A stretch of DNA of 64,000 nucleotides from Paraspadella gotoi. Its lineage: Eukaryota; Chaetognatha. The DNA lies in NCBI GenBank assembly GCA_051294375.1, contig CM119268.1, positions 5,140,759-5,204,758 on the forward strand. Reading direction: 5' to 3'. The notes under the pieces are model-generated. The model did no database searches. It saw only the letters and a list, made by a program, of their open reading frames with translations, and was not told the DNA's origin. This document shows, one piece after another, positions 33,335 to 45,285 of the stretch. The stretch's first letter is position 1. Every line of letters starts with the position of its first letter. The position numbers and the translations under genes are program-made.

Positions 33335-33816
33335 GTCAACCCCCATCCCTCGGCGCCTTCCGTTCCCCCCGGTCCTCCTCCTCCTCCTCCTCCTCCTCCT
33401 CCTCCCTCTGCCTCTCCTCGGTCGTTCTTCTCAGTCGCATCATAAACTCCAGATCTCCGGTCGTCACCGACGATTTTCTCCTTTCCATCATCAAAGTGTC
33501 TTTTGTTGAATTTCAACTTCCGCGGTTCCATCGCCTGGACGACGACGACGACGACGACGACGCCGTCCGAGAATCTCACGACCGACGCCAGGGGGCGCCG
33601 CCCTTTGCCTCGTCCACAGCCTCGTCCTTTGTTCCCCGTTTCCTTCCCCGCTTCCCCGCTCCGTTCTCCCCTTTCCCTTTCTCCATTTCCTCCTTTCCTT
33701 CCTTTTACTTTCCTTTTCCCTCTTTCCTTTTTTTTCCTCCTTTACTTTTTTTCCTCCTTCCCTGCCTTTTTTTCCTCAACCCTTTTGCCCGACGGTCGAG
33801 ACCGACAAAGTGCTGA
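33335..33816 (+). CDS. GFR-alpha/GAS1-like receptor, exon 8, probable last recognised exon (3' end uncertain)
   Basis: CTTCTCAG acceptor. The phase from exon 7 gives SQPPSLGAFRSPRS, a poly-Ser run (CTCCTC repeat), then LCLSSVVLLSRIINSRSPVV, TDDFLLSIIKVSFVEFQLP and a poly-Asp run. If unspliced, the frame runs on through a Phe/Pro/Ser-rich pyrimidine tract to a TGA at 33814. That tail looks like an intron polypyrimidine tract, so the true exon may end earlier. Possible continuations are a hydrophobic LLLLLFLLLF segment at about 33836-33870 or a Val-rich segment at about 33950-34050 followed by basic residues, consistent with a GPI signal or membrane anchor, but neither is established. Confidence 0.45.
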
Positions 33817-33949
33817 TGTCGGTCTCACGATCTGTCCTTCTCCTTCTCCTCTTCCTCCTCCTCTTCATCCCCGCTCCACCTCCCCGTACTCCTCCATGCT
33901 CCATGCTTCCCCACCTTCTCCTCCATGCTTTTCTTTTTCATGCTCAATC

Positions 33950-34100
33950 GCCATCGTCGTTGTCATCATCGTCGTCGTTGTCATCGACGTCGTCGTCGGC
34001 GGCGTCGTCGTTTCGTGGCGTTTGGGTGGCGTTGCGTTGGCGTGGCGTTCTCGTAGCGTGGCGCGCTTATCCTCGCGGCGCCGAAGATAAAGACAAGGGA
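33950..34100 (+). repeat. (GTC)n and GGCGTT-type repeats
   Basis: A triplet repeat followed by degenerate TGGCGTTTGGG/TGGCGTTGCG units. Confidence 0.7.
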
Positions 34101-34301
34101 CGTCGGGCGGCGTGGCGAAAGGGGGCGCGGGGTTTTCGAAAAAAAAAAAAGACGCCGTCTTTTTGTGTGCGCAATTTTGTTGCCAACGGCGAACAATTAT
34201 TATCATTACTATTATTTGTTTTAATCGTTGGATATTTCGAATGTATAACAATGAGCAGCGAATTTAACGATCAGGCTCTAACTTTAATTGACGTTCCCGT
34301 T

Positions 34302-34302
<1 letters not shown>

Positions 34303-34361
<59 letters not shown>

Positions 34362-34362
34362 T
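34303..34362. repeat. (TTTC)n tract
   Basis: Tetranucleotide repeat downstream of the receptor gene. Confidence 0.95.
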
Positions 34363-34373
34363 TTTTTTTCTAA

Positions 34374-36730
34374 TACTGCAGGTGCTACTACGTAGAAAGT
34401 TTCTCCCCGAATAATTTTTGTCACGATTGAAAAAAAAACATTAGTTTGTTTATGTCTCTGTGGTTTGTTTTTGTTTTTTTTTTGTTTTTTTTTAGCTACA
34501 TAACGTTACGGTTACGGTTCGAATTCAGACAAGTTAACAGTCGATATTTTTATGATGAGAACGCTCCAATCTTTATTTCTATTTACTTATTTTGTATTAC
34601 GTCTGCTGAAATATTTCTGTAATAATTTTTTTGTTATATTTTACAACTTTAGTCTAAGACCAAAAAAAACCAAGTTTTTAATCAATAAACGTTTTATCAT
34701 TTGGCTTTCCGTCAAAATAAAGCACAGTAAGTTTAAAAGTATTTTTACAATCTTTTTTATCAATCAAAATTAACTTTTTTTAAGTTATAAATTCTACGAA
34801 AGAGTTCCGTTTTTTTGCCTGCCCTAACTAAACTAAAATTTTATGACAAAAAGATCATCATTTGTAGTTTTAAACAACGTTCCAAATTAAAACATAATCA
34901 TTGTTAAGAATAGATTTTGTCAATCGGGAAAACTTCTCGAAATCGGAAAAGCCACATAATATCGAGTACATATTAAACTCGGAACGTTGGCAAGTTTTAC
35001 TTTGAAGTGGTTTGATTTAATTCAAGAAATAAAAACAATCGTGCCTAGGCCTAAATTGACATGTATGAAGTATGAAAGTTAACTAATCTTTTGATTCATG
35101 TTCTTGATAAAGCCGGTCGGCGCACAAAGGATTTTCCTCTCTCGCCTTCATCATCGACTCACGCGGATTTTCATTAATAAATCAGATTTTTTTTTTTCTT
35201 GCGCCGCGAGTACTAGCGGAGAACTCAATAAGTTACTTTTTGGTCGGTCTGTCCCTCTTATATCTGAATACTAAATGGTATAATACCAAGGGATTTCTAT
35301 TTATATTTGGCAGATATTTGTTTAATCATGATAGTTATATAGTTATAAATAGTTATATAAATAACTAATATGTATTCAGGCTTACAGGTTAATACTTAAC
35401 AGTAAAGATTTATATATGAAATATTATATATATAATATAATTTTATACAATACATATATATATAAATATAAATACTTAATCACGTGATTATCACGTAAAA
35501 AAAGTTAATGAGGCGCAACTCATTTAAATTATCGGTTCTTCTGTCCAATCTTGCGACGACCTATCATTTTGTACAGTAGCGCCGCCGTTGCTGTTTTGTC
35601 TGAAATAATGAATTTAAAAAAAAAACACAAAAAGATTATCAGTTGTTAACAATCGTTCCTTTTCCCCTATTTACCAACCTCTAAACAAAAGGATTAAAAA
35701 TCGATTTCCTAAACAACTCCCCCCCCAAAAAAAAAGAAAAAAAAAGAAACATATCTCTAACGTTTAATTCAGTTTCATGTAATTTTTTGTTTTCGTTTTT
35801 ATTACATAAAGGTTTGATAACGTTTCGACTAACGAAATTATTTATTATTCATTGGTTTTACTACCAGTGCCCTTCCCCCATTACAAAAAAAAATATTGTT
35901 TAAACTTGTGAATCCTTGTGTTGCTAATAAAGATTCTGACCAAGTTAAAATTTTTGTTGAGTTGTAATGTAGGTAAATATCACTCGAAATAAAATATAAG
36001 TTAGAGAGAGAGAGAGAGAGAGATGAGCAGAGACGAGCAGAGAGAGAGAGAGAGTGAGTTTTGAACTAAAACTTCTCAAAGACTCACCCAATAATTTTCA
36101 AAGTATGATTAATACGGAATACAGACTGTATTACAGGGAATACAGGTAAGAAACTCGTAGCACTAATCTTAACAATAATCTTAACCATAATCTCAACAAT
36201 ACTCTTAACAATAACGCTTTCGTATAAAACATCCAACTTTATCGACATCACAAAGTCGCGTTCCGACGACCGAGTGGAGCCGAAACGAAAATAAAAATAA
36301 GTAAAGTGGACGGCAAGGAAAAATGCTGCTCGAGGAGCGATGCTCTTTTTATTCGCTTTAGCTCGACGAAGTTGGGTTGACTCGTGCTGCCACCGAGTGA
36401 AAGCGGAAGGAATGAGATATTTTTAAAAAAGAAAACAATTTGTTTTTTAATTAAATAAAACCCAAAGGCTTTTTTCTCTTTGGTTCTTTTTTTCCCACAA
36501 TCAGGAGCGTGTATAGTGCTCGTCACCATTTACCAAGCCGTGAGGAACTTAAATATTATATATAACCAGAAAAAAGAAATAAAGGTGAGCGATTGAACAC
36601 TACAAGTTAAGGCGGTGTAAAAGTTCTAAATTTACTTTATATTAAAATTCTAAAGTGAGGACCGAACAAAATTATACTAATGAACATTTATGTATAAAAG
36701 AATTTATAATAAATTTTACAATTTAGGCAG
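34374..36730. other. AT-rich DNA downstream of the receptor gene, no gene seen
   Basis: Holds a (GA)n patch at 36004-36055 and GC-richer islands near 36245-36410. It may contain the 3' UTR or terminal exons of the receptor, which I could not identify. Confidence 0.5.
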
Positions 36731-37074
36731 CAGGCCATATTTATACTAGTACTAATCCAATAATTGTTAAAATTTTAAAACAGTTTTTTCTAAGATTTTT
36801 TTGCAGATTTGGATTCGTCATAAAAAGTTGTTAAAAAAGAAATATAACGCTTTTTTGAAAAATTCCTTCATTAAGTGGGTCAAAAATTAAAAAAAATCTA
36901 TATTTTAAGCTTAAAAAATTAACTTTTATATATTAAATATAGTATTATTTTAATTTTTTAACCACTTCTTTTATCAACTTTTGACGAGGAATTCAAATCT
37001 GCAATCAAAATTAAGAAAAGCCTTCTTTTGAATTTTTTCGATTTATAATGATAGTACTATATATAAATATAAGC
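36731..37074. mobile_element. Diverged MITE-like element related to the one at 5688
   Basis: The ends (around GGCCATATTTATACTAGTACTA and TAGTACTATATATAAATATAAGCC) are imperfect inverted repeats. The interior carries the same GATTTGGATTCGTCATAAAAAG-type segment and its complement as the 5688-6035 element. Length about 344 bp, no coding capacity. Confidence 0.55.
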
Positions 37075-37079
37075 CTACT

Positions 37080-38430
37080 GCGAAATTAAAAAACATATTA
37101 TTAAATTAATTTTTATAATTAATTTTTTATATTGGTTGTACCAATTTCCATAATATTTAATTTTTTTTACAATAAAATTATGTTCACTGATATATGTTGT
37201 TCATATTTGGACGTTTTTAGAATTTCCGTACGCTAACTTCAAAACTACGCTCAACTATCAAGTACTACTCGCAAAATTTGTCTTTTCATTAATAGTGGAT
37301 GTACCCAAAACGCAGGAGCAAGATAGCTTATTTATTTGAATGAATGGATAATTTTGTTTGTAATAATTTCATATGTGTGTATTTTTTTAATTTATAAGAA
37401 GTAATCATGCACATTGTATTGTATTGTATTTACAGTTTCCCTTCATGGACGATGTTCCTCTGTCTGCGAATTTTACCGTTGCTACCCTAAGTGACACCAT
37501 CGGAGGCCTTTGTAAAACATTTTACTCGGCCTATGTCTTTTGTTTCGTTAATTACGGCCCTCCGTGACCGTTGTCCGGAGTTAACTTTTCAAGAATATTA
37601 AATGATTTGAAGAATAATCGCTTTGATCTTTAGTATTAGTAAAAAAAATAATAAAATTTAAAATTGATTTTTAAAATAGCGAATATTAAGTATGCGAAAA
37701 ACTATATTTTATTATAGTTACGTCAAATATTTTTAAAAGAGAGAGATGTAAACAGACCAGTCTAGTACCTGATCAGTCCGTCTGAAATCAAAAGAAAATT
37801 CTAATCCACCCCGACCACCCGAGGACCACCAACCTCAAATCAACCCCTTCCTCCCTCTCTCCCCCCGCTAGACCCCAATCACGGCCTGTACCGGAAAATC
37901 ATTTGGTCTCTGAAGAGAAGAACACGGAATTAACGAAGGATGAAAACAAATTCCGACTCGTGTCGTTGGGGCGAAAGGTGGAGGGAATTTAAAAAAGGAG
38001 GAGAGGGTGGAAGAGTAGTTTTTTTTTTTTGCGGGGGTGGCGGTGTTGAGGTGGGGGGGGGAGAAGAGATGAGGTGATGGATGGAGAATGAAAACAGAGA
38101 GAAAGAAAGAGAAGTTAATCTCGGCGAGAGNNNNNNNNNNNNNNNNNNNNNNNNNTTGTGATTAATACGAGAATTACCATGACAAATTTAATGAAGAAGA
38201 TAAATTGAATAATCTTGCTATAGATTAACTAAATTTGATAAATTCAATGAATAAGCTATAAAATTAAATTATTCTATGAATAAGCTATCTGGCTATAAAT
38301 TCAATAACTTCTATAAATTCAATTCGTTAAATTAATTATCCGGAAAACTTTCTTAAAATCTCGGGATTCCTATCTTTTCTGGAATCATTTTTCCATTTTT
38401 TATAGAAAACCCAATTTTTTTACCTTTAGC
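37080..38430. other. No gene seen; contains a 25-N gap
   Basis: AT-rich DNA with a GC-richer piece at 37440-37600, G-rich low complexity at 37975-38070 and a gap at 38131-38155. Confidence 0.5.
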
Positions 38431-38749
38431 CCCCGCCCTTGTTTTCGGACCTTTCTGCATTAAGCCTCATTATGCCGCATTATCCAGTATTTCGATGCCT
38501 TAACTTGAGGGTTGGGTCGCCTATCCTCTCAATACGTCTGTTTTGGGGATCAGCTCCTTTGCCCCTCGTTTTGCTTTTAATACCGATATTAATCATTTTT
38601 GCCTTCAAATTCTTTATTTTTTTATGTTTGATACGTAATGTTAATAATCTGATCAAAATGTGAATTATTTTTTTATTGTTTGTTTATATTTGTATTGCTG
38701 TTCGGCTGGTTTCTTTGTTTCCTATTTTATTTCTTTCTTTCTTTAATTT

Positions 38750-38835
38750 TTTTGCTTCCTATTTTGTTTTCTTTACTTTTTAATTTTTTTTAATTTTTTT
38801 ATCTTTTTTTTTCTTTCTTTCTTTCTTTCCTTCTT
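38750..38835. repeat. T-rich and (TTTC)n low complexity
   Basis: Short TTTC run and T-rich flank. The surrounding 38156-39390 shows no gene. Confidence 0.7.
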
Positions 38836-39394
38836 AAATTAATAGAGATTTATCGCGTTTAAAGCGCATTAGCTAAGACTTAATCTCGTCTCGCCAGCCC
38901 CCGATCGTCGCTCTACAAACAAACTCGTAAATCAAAAACAAATGAACATCAAAATCCGATGATCACGAACGAAAGTTAGCGTAGAAATGTTGGATTATTA
39001 ACGTCATTTTAAAGTCGGAAATAAAAGGAACCGATGAGGAAACTACCATAAACCTATTGATAAAACCCCCAAAAAAATGACGAATAATATTTCAGGGATT
39101 TTTAAAAAAATATATATAATTCGGAAAATCTTAAAAGAAATATTTTTGTTTGCCTCTCACTCGATGACATTTGATAAATTTGGTTCGGACAAGGGAAGCG
39201 AAGATTTTATATCGCACGCACAGATAATATTCGCAAATTCGAACGCACTCATTTGAACACTTGACACGCACGAAAACGCTAATTTTTAAGCGCTCATTCT
39301 AAAATCTGCACATACGCTTCCTCTAATTCCACCCCTATATATATATAAATTTTCTTATTCACAAACATTAATTCTCAAATTCGCACGCACACAT

Positions 39395-39570
39395 TCGCAC
39401 GTTCCCATTCCGCACCCTGCCTTGGTAAAGAAAATCTCTCCCCGACTTTCTCTCGACCACACGGAGTTTTCCCCTTCCGGGGACGACCCCGTGCCAGATG
39501 GGCTGCCGATGGCCGCGGCCGCAATGGCTCGCCCGCTTTCTCTTCTTCGAGGGATTAAAAAGAAATGAAG
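39395..39570. promoter_or_regulatory. Isolated CpG-rich island (weak candidate)
   Basis: A GC-rich island with GATGGCCGCGGCCGCAATGG, a near-palindrome containing ATGGC/GCCAT-like cores, in otherwise AT-rich DNA. It could be a promoter or an inserted fragment. No adjacent gene is recognised. Confidence 0.15.
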
Positions 39571-40244
39571 AAGGGAAATGGAGGGAGAGAAGAGAAGGGA
39601 GTAAGGGATTAGCCGATCTTACCCGCTGAGGTAAGGGCCAACCCCTTTGTGGGAGAGGGTAAGTGCACCCAGTCCTTTGAAGAGATTTTCCCCACCCCCT
39701 CTCCGTCGCCCCTCCCCCCCAAGAGACCGAGGGTGTTGGGAGCGAACATAGAAAGGCTATTTCAAAGTCGAAAACTTATTTTATTTATATAATTTTAAAA
39801 TTTCTATTAGAATTCAATATAAATGTCGTTTCGATCCCATGATTGTAACAATCAATTGTAAAAACGAAAAAAGATTAATATATATACAAAGAACGCCATC
39901 AAATTTAAATATTTCAGGTACATGATAAATATTTTTTTTTGGTGTGTCACTCGCGTTTGAAAACAAGGTAGACAAAGCGGGACTGACGATATAGCTTAGT
40001 TTAACACTGTTTTTTGGTTTACAGATAAATGATGAACCATAACATAATTGTTATTCAAAACGTTTCATACGTGTGTAATGATATATTCTTCGTGAAAATG
40101 CCGAGGCACGAAACAAAAGTTATTCTCATGTTCAGTCATCGTATCACTGTCACTGGATATGGAAATTGGTTTAACGGCGAACATAAAGAGAAAAAATTAA
40201 AATCACTGTCCTGTCAGTGTGCATTTCTGTCCTCTACTATTCTG

Positions 40245-40264
40245 GTCTCTCTCTCTGCTCTCTC

Positions 40265-40301
<37 letters not shown>

Positions 40302-40499
40302 CTCTCTTCTCTCTCTCTCTCTCTATTTCTCTCTCTCTCTCTCTCTCGCTTTCCGTCTCTCCTTTCACTCTTTTTCTCGCTCTTTCTTCTTCGTTTCCAT
40401 CACGAATATTACACCTCCATTAGTTCCGACTTTGAAAACCTTAATTCCATCTTGCCATTCTTTAGACATGCCTTTATTTTTGGATGGGCGGTCCCGTAC

Positions 40500-40563
<64 letters not shown>

Positions 40564-40675
40564 TTTTTCTTTTTTTCTTTTTTTCTTTTTTTCTTTTTTT
40601 CTTTCTTTTCCTATTTCTCTCTTTCTCTCTCTCTGTCTCTCTCTCTCTCCCTCCCGCTCTTGCTCTCGCTCTCTC
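40245..40675. repeat. (CT)n, (TTTC)n and (CT)n cluster
   Basis: (CT)n at 40245-40380, (TTTC)n/(TTTTTC)n at 40500-40610, and CT variants to 40675. The ORFs of 68-216 codons across it are repeat translations. Confidence 0.9.
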
Positions 40676-40699
40676 TTAACCCCGCCCCCTGCTTTCAAC

Positions 40700-41990
40700 C
40701 TCCGCTAAAAGCCCCTTTACCGACAAAGCCCTGTCGGCCAGAGCTTCTCTGAAGTCTTTCGTCGGCGAAAAGAATAAATAGATTGAGTCGTTTACAAGGG
40801 AAACTGGCAATCGTTGGATGGAGAGAACTTTTGTCTAAAAAACAATTTACATTTCAGGCTCATGTAAAGTATTAAATGATAGCATAACGATGTAGACAAG
40901 TAAAAATAAAAATCTGTACATCGTGTTCCAGATAAAATTGTTTATTCGTCTTTAATTAAGCGAAGAAGAGATGTACGAAATTGATGCAACCATTATAAAA
41001 AATATCCGTTCATTTAATACTAAATAAGCTATCTTGCCTTCGACTTTGCACAGGCTATGGTACTATATGAAAGTTGCATATATCATATATAATTTCATTC
41101 GATCGTTTGCGCTCTCTCTCTCTTTTTTTTTTCTTTGTAGAGAAGAATTTTATTAAACAAGCAATTATCAACCGCATGACACTAAAAATCTCATTATTGC
41201 AGTAAATAAAATACACGAAAAAAAAATTTGGGAGAATAATTTCGAAAAATGTAATGGAAAAAATATTAGGTAAAAATTGATCAATCAAATATGAAAACAT
41301 TATGGGAAAAATAATGCTAAAAGTTTATATTTACAAAATTGGTACCACCAACGTAGGTTTAAATAACAGGTTTATAATAACAAACTGAAAAGGTTAAATC
41401 CTTTTTTTTTCTGCTGAACGAATATTAATCGATTATTTCTCATCTTTCTTTTCTTTCTTTCTCTTTCTTTTTTTTTCTGCTCAACAAAAATCAATGTTCT
41501 TCTGTTTTTTTTTTCTTTGTCCTTAATTCCTCTTTTGCCCGTGGGCGTCGCGAGGCGATTTTCCTCAGCATAATCTTTAGCTTTCTTCGAATTTCCTTAA
41601 TTAACTTTTATGTTTTGTTGTCGATTCTTATTTTTTGTTTTTTCCTGTTTTTTTTTCGTGATCGGTTTTGAATTTTAAACTTTTTGGTCCACTTAAAATT
41701 CCTTCGTCCAATTTTCTCTAAACTATGTTAAAATAAGCAAATCTCTGGTTTCTGGTTACCATGGCGACTCTGCAAAATATCCATGAAGGTGAAGTTAACT
41801 TACCAAGATATTTATATAGGTTTTAAATCTTTATAGTTTCTATTTGAAATTTTGATTAAAATTTTTATTTTCACTCTATTACTAATATAATAGTATTAGA
41901 CATGATGTTTGACATGTGCGATTGCTTCATTTGACCAAGCTGACATTTGTCATCAAATACTCGGTCGCTCAATCATATGACTTTCGCAGC
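40700..41990. other. AT-rich DNA, no gene seen
   Basis: T-rich low complexity at 41400-41660. Nothing else recognisable. Confidence 0.5.
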
Positions 41991-41992
41991 TG

Positions 41993-42085
41993 CTTGACGC
42001 GATCCAACTTGACGCGATCCAACTTGACGCGATCCAACTTGACGCGATACAACTTGACGCGATCCAACTTGACGCGATCCAACTT
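41993..42085 (+). repeat. 15-bp tandem array, about six copies
   Basis: Unit CTTGACGCGATCCAA repeated with a single substitution (GATACAA) in one unit. The period is a multiple of three, so the frame encodes a five-residue repeat (LTRSN). Confidence 0.95.
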
Positions 42086-42554
42086 TCGATTCTCTTTCCT
42101 TCAAAGCTTGTTTAACCTCGCCGCATTCTCTGGTCGCCAAGCTTGCCATTTCTTGTTAAAAAGAAAGGTTTATGTTACATATGTTGCTATATTATTTTTT
42201 AAACTGATTTTTTACGTTGTTACTACTTCCGTCATTCATGAAAATGACAATCCGTTGATAGTTTTATCAAACTTTGTAAAACTTATCCTACTGAACTGAC
42301 CGCGAATGAGAAGAACAGAGCAAGACGGATAGTAAATTGGTTAGTGAGGTTAAATTGTAGGCTACGTCCGTCTTCTGAGAAGGCTCCCTTTTACCTCGTC
42401 AGTCTTTCCAATGAAGTAAGCCCGCTTTTCTCTTTAATGACCTTACCTTAGCTTTAGCGTGTGTGAGTTCCTTCGGACGTTCCAGCCTCTTTGCAGATTT
42501 CCTAATTGAAGTAATGAAGAGATACAAACGGTTACATTTACTAACCGTTAACAA

Positions 42555-43085
42555 TAATAATCATGATAATTACGACGACAAAATGACCATGACTACGACG
42601 AAGGTGATGACTACAACGACGACAAAGAGAATGACAACTACAACGACGACAAAGACAACGACGACAAGGTTTCGTTTTTTCTCTCTTATTTTCTCGGCTC
42701 ATTTTTTTTCTTCTTTTTTTTTTAAGCTTTTTTTTTCTATTTCCGTCGGACTTTCAAGTGACGTCAACATTGATCCTTTTTTCATTTTTGGCCGACAGGT
42801 GGCGAATGAGTTGACGACAACGACGACGATGCTGACGATCATTATGAACACGACGACGATGACAGCGACAACAATGACGACAACGACGACTGACGAAAAT
42901 TATGATGACGATTGTTTATATTGACGTTAACCATGACAATTAACTTTGACACAAGAAAACTGAATAATGAATTTATAAGACTAAGAGAAAAAGAAACAGG
43001 ACGACGAATACGAAGACGACGACGACGACGACGACGAGGGCAACGACGACGACGACAACAACAACAACAACAACGCCTACAACGA
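42555..43085. repeat. (ACG)n triplet blocks
   Basis: Triplet repeats at about 42565-42670, 42815-42915 and 43000-43080 with unique pieces between. Poly-Thr frames are repeat translations. Confidence 0.85.
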
Positions 43086-43263
43086 GATTCAAATTGATAA
43101 GAATCATCGGGAGAGATTTTTCGCCCGATAATTTTCCCACTTTTTTCACAAAGAAATAGATGTAATCAGGACACGAGCAAAAAAGTAGACTCGTTTCTTG
43201 GAGGCGCGAGATTAACGCCAACGGCGTGGGGTTGAAGTGAGCAATACAATAGAGGAGCAAGTG

Positions 43264-43284
43264 AGAGAGAGAGAGAGAGGAGAC

Positions 43285-43317
<33 letters not shown>

Positions 43318-43320
43318 GAG

Positions 43321-43360
<40 letters not shown>

Positions 43361-43900
43361 AGAGACAGGACAGAGGCGCGAAGATGTAAACAGATTTTTT
43401 TGAGGCCAATCGAGAATCAAATAAAGAAAAAGGAAAAGAAGAGAAGAAAGAAAGAAAGAAAGAAAGAAAGAAGAAAGAAAGAAAGAAGAAGAAAGAAANN
43501 NNNNNNNNNNNNNNNNNNNNNNNNNNNNNNNNNNNNNNNNNNNNNNNNNNNNNNNNNNNNNNNNNNNNNNNNNNNNNNNNNNNNNNNNNNNNNNNNNNNN
43601 NNNNNNNNNNNNNNNNNNNNNNNNNNNNNNNNNNNNNNNNNNNNNNNNNNNNNNNNNNNNNNNNNNNNNNNNNNNNNNNNNNNNNNNNNNNNNNNNNNNN
43701 NNNNNNNNNNNNNNNNNNNNNNNNNNNNNNNNNNNNNNNNNNNNNNNNNNNNNNNNNNNNNNNNNNNNNNNNNNNNNNNNNNNNNNNNNNNNNNNNNNNN
43801 NNNNNNNNNNNNNNNNNNNNNNNNNNNNNNNNNNNNNNNNNNNNNNNNNNNNNNNNNNNNNNNNNNNNNNNNNNNNNNNNNNNNNNNNNNNNNNNNNNNN
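43264..43900 (+). repeat. (GA)n, (GAAA)n and a 402-N gap
   Basis: (GA)n at 43264-43360 and (GAAA)n at 43440-43498 run into unknown bases (43499-43900). Two GAAA units (43901-43912) and (GACA)n follow the gap. Confidence 0.9.
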
Positions 43901-44218
43901 AAAGAAAGAAAGACAGACAGACAGACAAACATCGTGGTTCCGGTAAATCGGTTTCTTTTTATCTTTTTCGTTATTAATAAATTTTCTTATTCGATAATTA
44001 AACTTTTTCGTCCTCAGATTAGATTTGCATCATCGCCGTGGTCGTTGTCGTCGTCGACATCTTTTTGACCAATCATCGCCCTTAAATACGAAAGATTTTC
44101 CGTCGAGTGCCGCGATTGGTCCGCTTTTTATGGAACTTTTTCCTTAGAAATCGGCGACAGTAGTTTTTATTATTAATTTTCTCTAAATTTTCTCTAAATC
44201 GAAAAAGTAAAAACTCTT

Positions 44219-44746
44219 TTGCAATATTTTGACAATACATTTGGGGAGAAGAATCAGACAAGGAAGACAAGTCGGAAAGAAAGGAAGAAATTAAAAGAAA
44301 GGGAAAAGCAAAATAAAGAAAAAAAAGGAAAAAAGAAAGTCCACGTTGGACCCAACGAAGCGCGATTCACTTTTCACGTGATGAATTTCGAGCGAACGAA
44401 TTCTGTGAATGAATCCCGAGTGATTGACGTTTCGAGATGTAATAAAGCCAAAGACGATGAGGACGACGACGACGAAGATGTCGACGATGAGGAAGACGAC
44501 GGACGACCGAAGAATAAAGAAGAAGAAGACGACGAAAGAAGGAAGAAGAAGAAGAAGAAGACGACGCGCGACGAGATGATGATGAGTGCATCTCCAATTT
44601 TCAATTTCTCCTCTTGTCTTTTCCCTACTTTCTCTCTTCATCTCTCGCCTCTTCTCGACCATCTCCTTCTCCTTTTCTTCTCGTCCCTCGTCCTGCTTCG
44701 CTCTTCCTCTTCATTTCTTCTTCTTTTCACGTTTCCTTTTTTTTAG
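44219..44746 (+). other. ORF of 175 codons with one complex segment (weak)
   Basis: A Lys/Glu-rich start leads to a compositionally normal stretch VHVGPNEARFTFHVMNFERT through RVIDVSRCNKAKDD, then acidic and Lys-rich repeats and a Ser/Leu/Phe pyrimidine tail. The middle 35 residues are not repeat-derived, but there is no recognised homology or splice context. Confidence 0.15.
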
Positions 44747-45064
44747 AGGAGAAGGAGGAAGTCGAATCTCATGTATTTTCTCCTTTTAATTTTCTTTATA
44801 TTTTTTTATTCTTTTAGATTTTCCACTTAATTTTTTCTCTATAATTTTTTTCCATTGTTCTCCCTACTTTCTCCCCCTTCCCCTTCTCCCTCTCCGCCCT
44901 CTTCTCTCTCCCTCCCCCTCTTCTTCTCCTCCCCATTTTTCCCTTCCCAACCCTCGACGAGGGATGGGGGACTGATCCCGGATGAGTCGGGGATTTCTCG
45001 GGGATGATGCGACTGAGTGTCAGATTAAAACCTGACCCCAGAAAATTCACGTGAAACGACGCGG

Positions 45065-45285
45065 GAAAGCAGTGGCAGTGGCAGCGGCAGCAGCAGTGGA
45101 TATCGGCCAGACTGCAGCCGCGGCGGAAAGCGGCGGCAGCGGGTAGCATCAGCAGCGCGAATCAGCCGAAGCTGGAAAAAAACACCGCAATATATTTTTG
45201 AAAAAGAAAGCCGCCGCAGCTGCATGAGCTGAATAATTCGCCGCTGCCGCTGCTGAAACTTTAGCCGCCGCCGCTGCCGAGAAGA
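45065..45285. repeat. (GCAGCGGCA)n-like GC-rich imperfect repeat
   Basis: GCAGCGGCAG on the left and GCCGCTGCCGC on the right form partly complementary clusters around an AT-rich centre, giving inverted symmetry about 45190. Confidence 0.5.

Noticed and set aside
34552-34773. 73-codon ORF with hydrophobic start
   Set aside because: AT-rich sequence, Phe/Lys/Ile bias, no context. Consistent with chance.
36248-36529. 93-codon minus-strand ORF
   Set aside because: No recognisable motif and no splice context. The middle is Lys/Phe-rich low complexity.
41993-42085. CRISPR-like array
   Set aside because: Units are directly adjacent with no spacers, and the context is eukaryotic.
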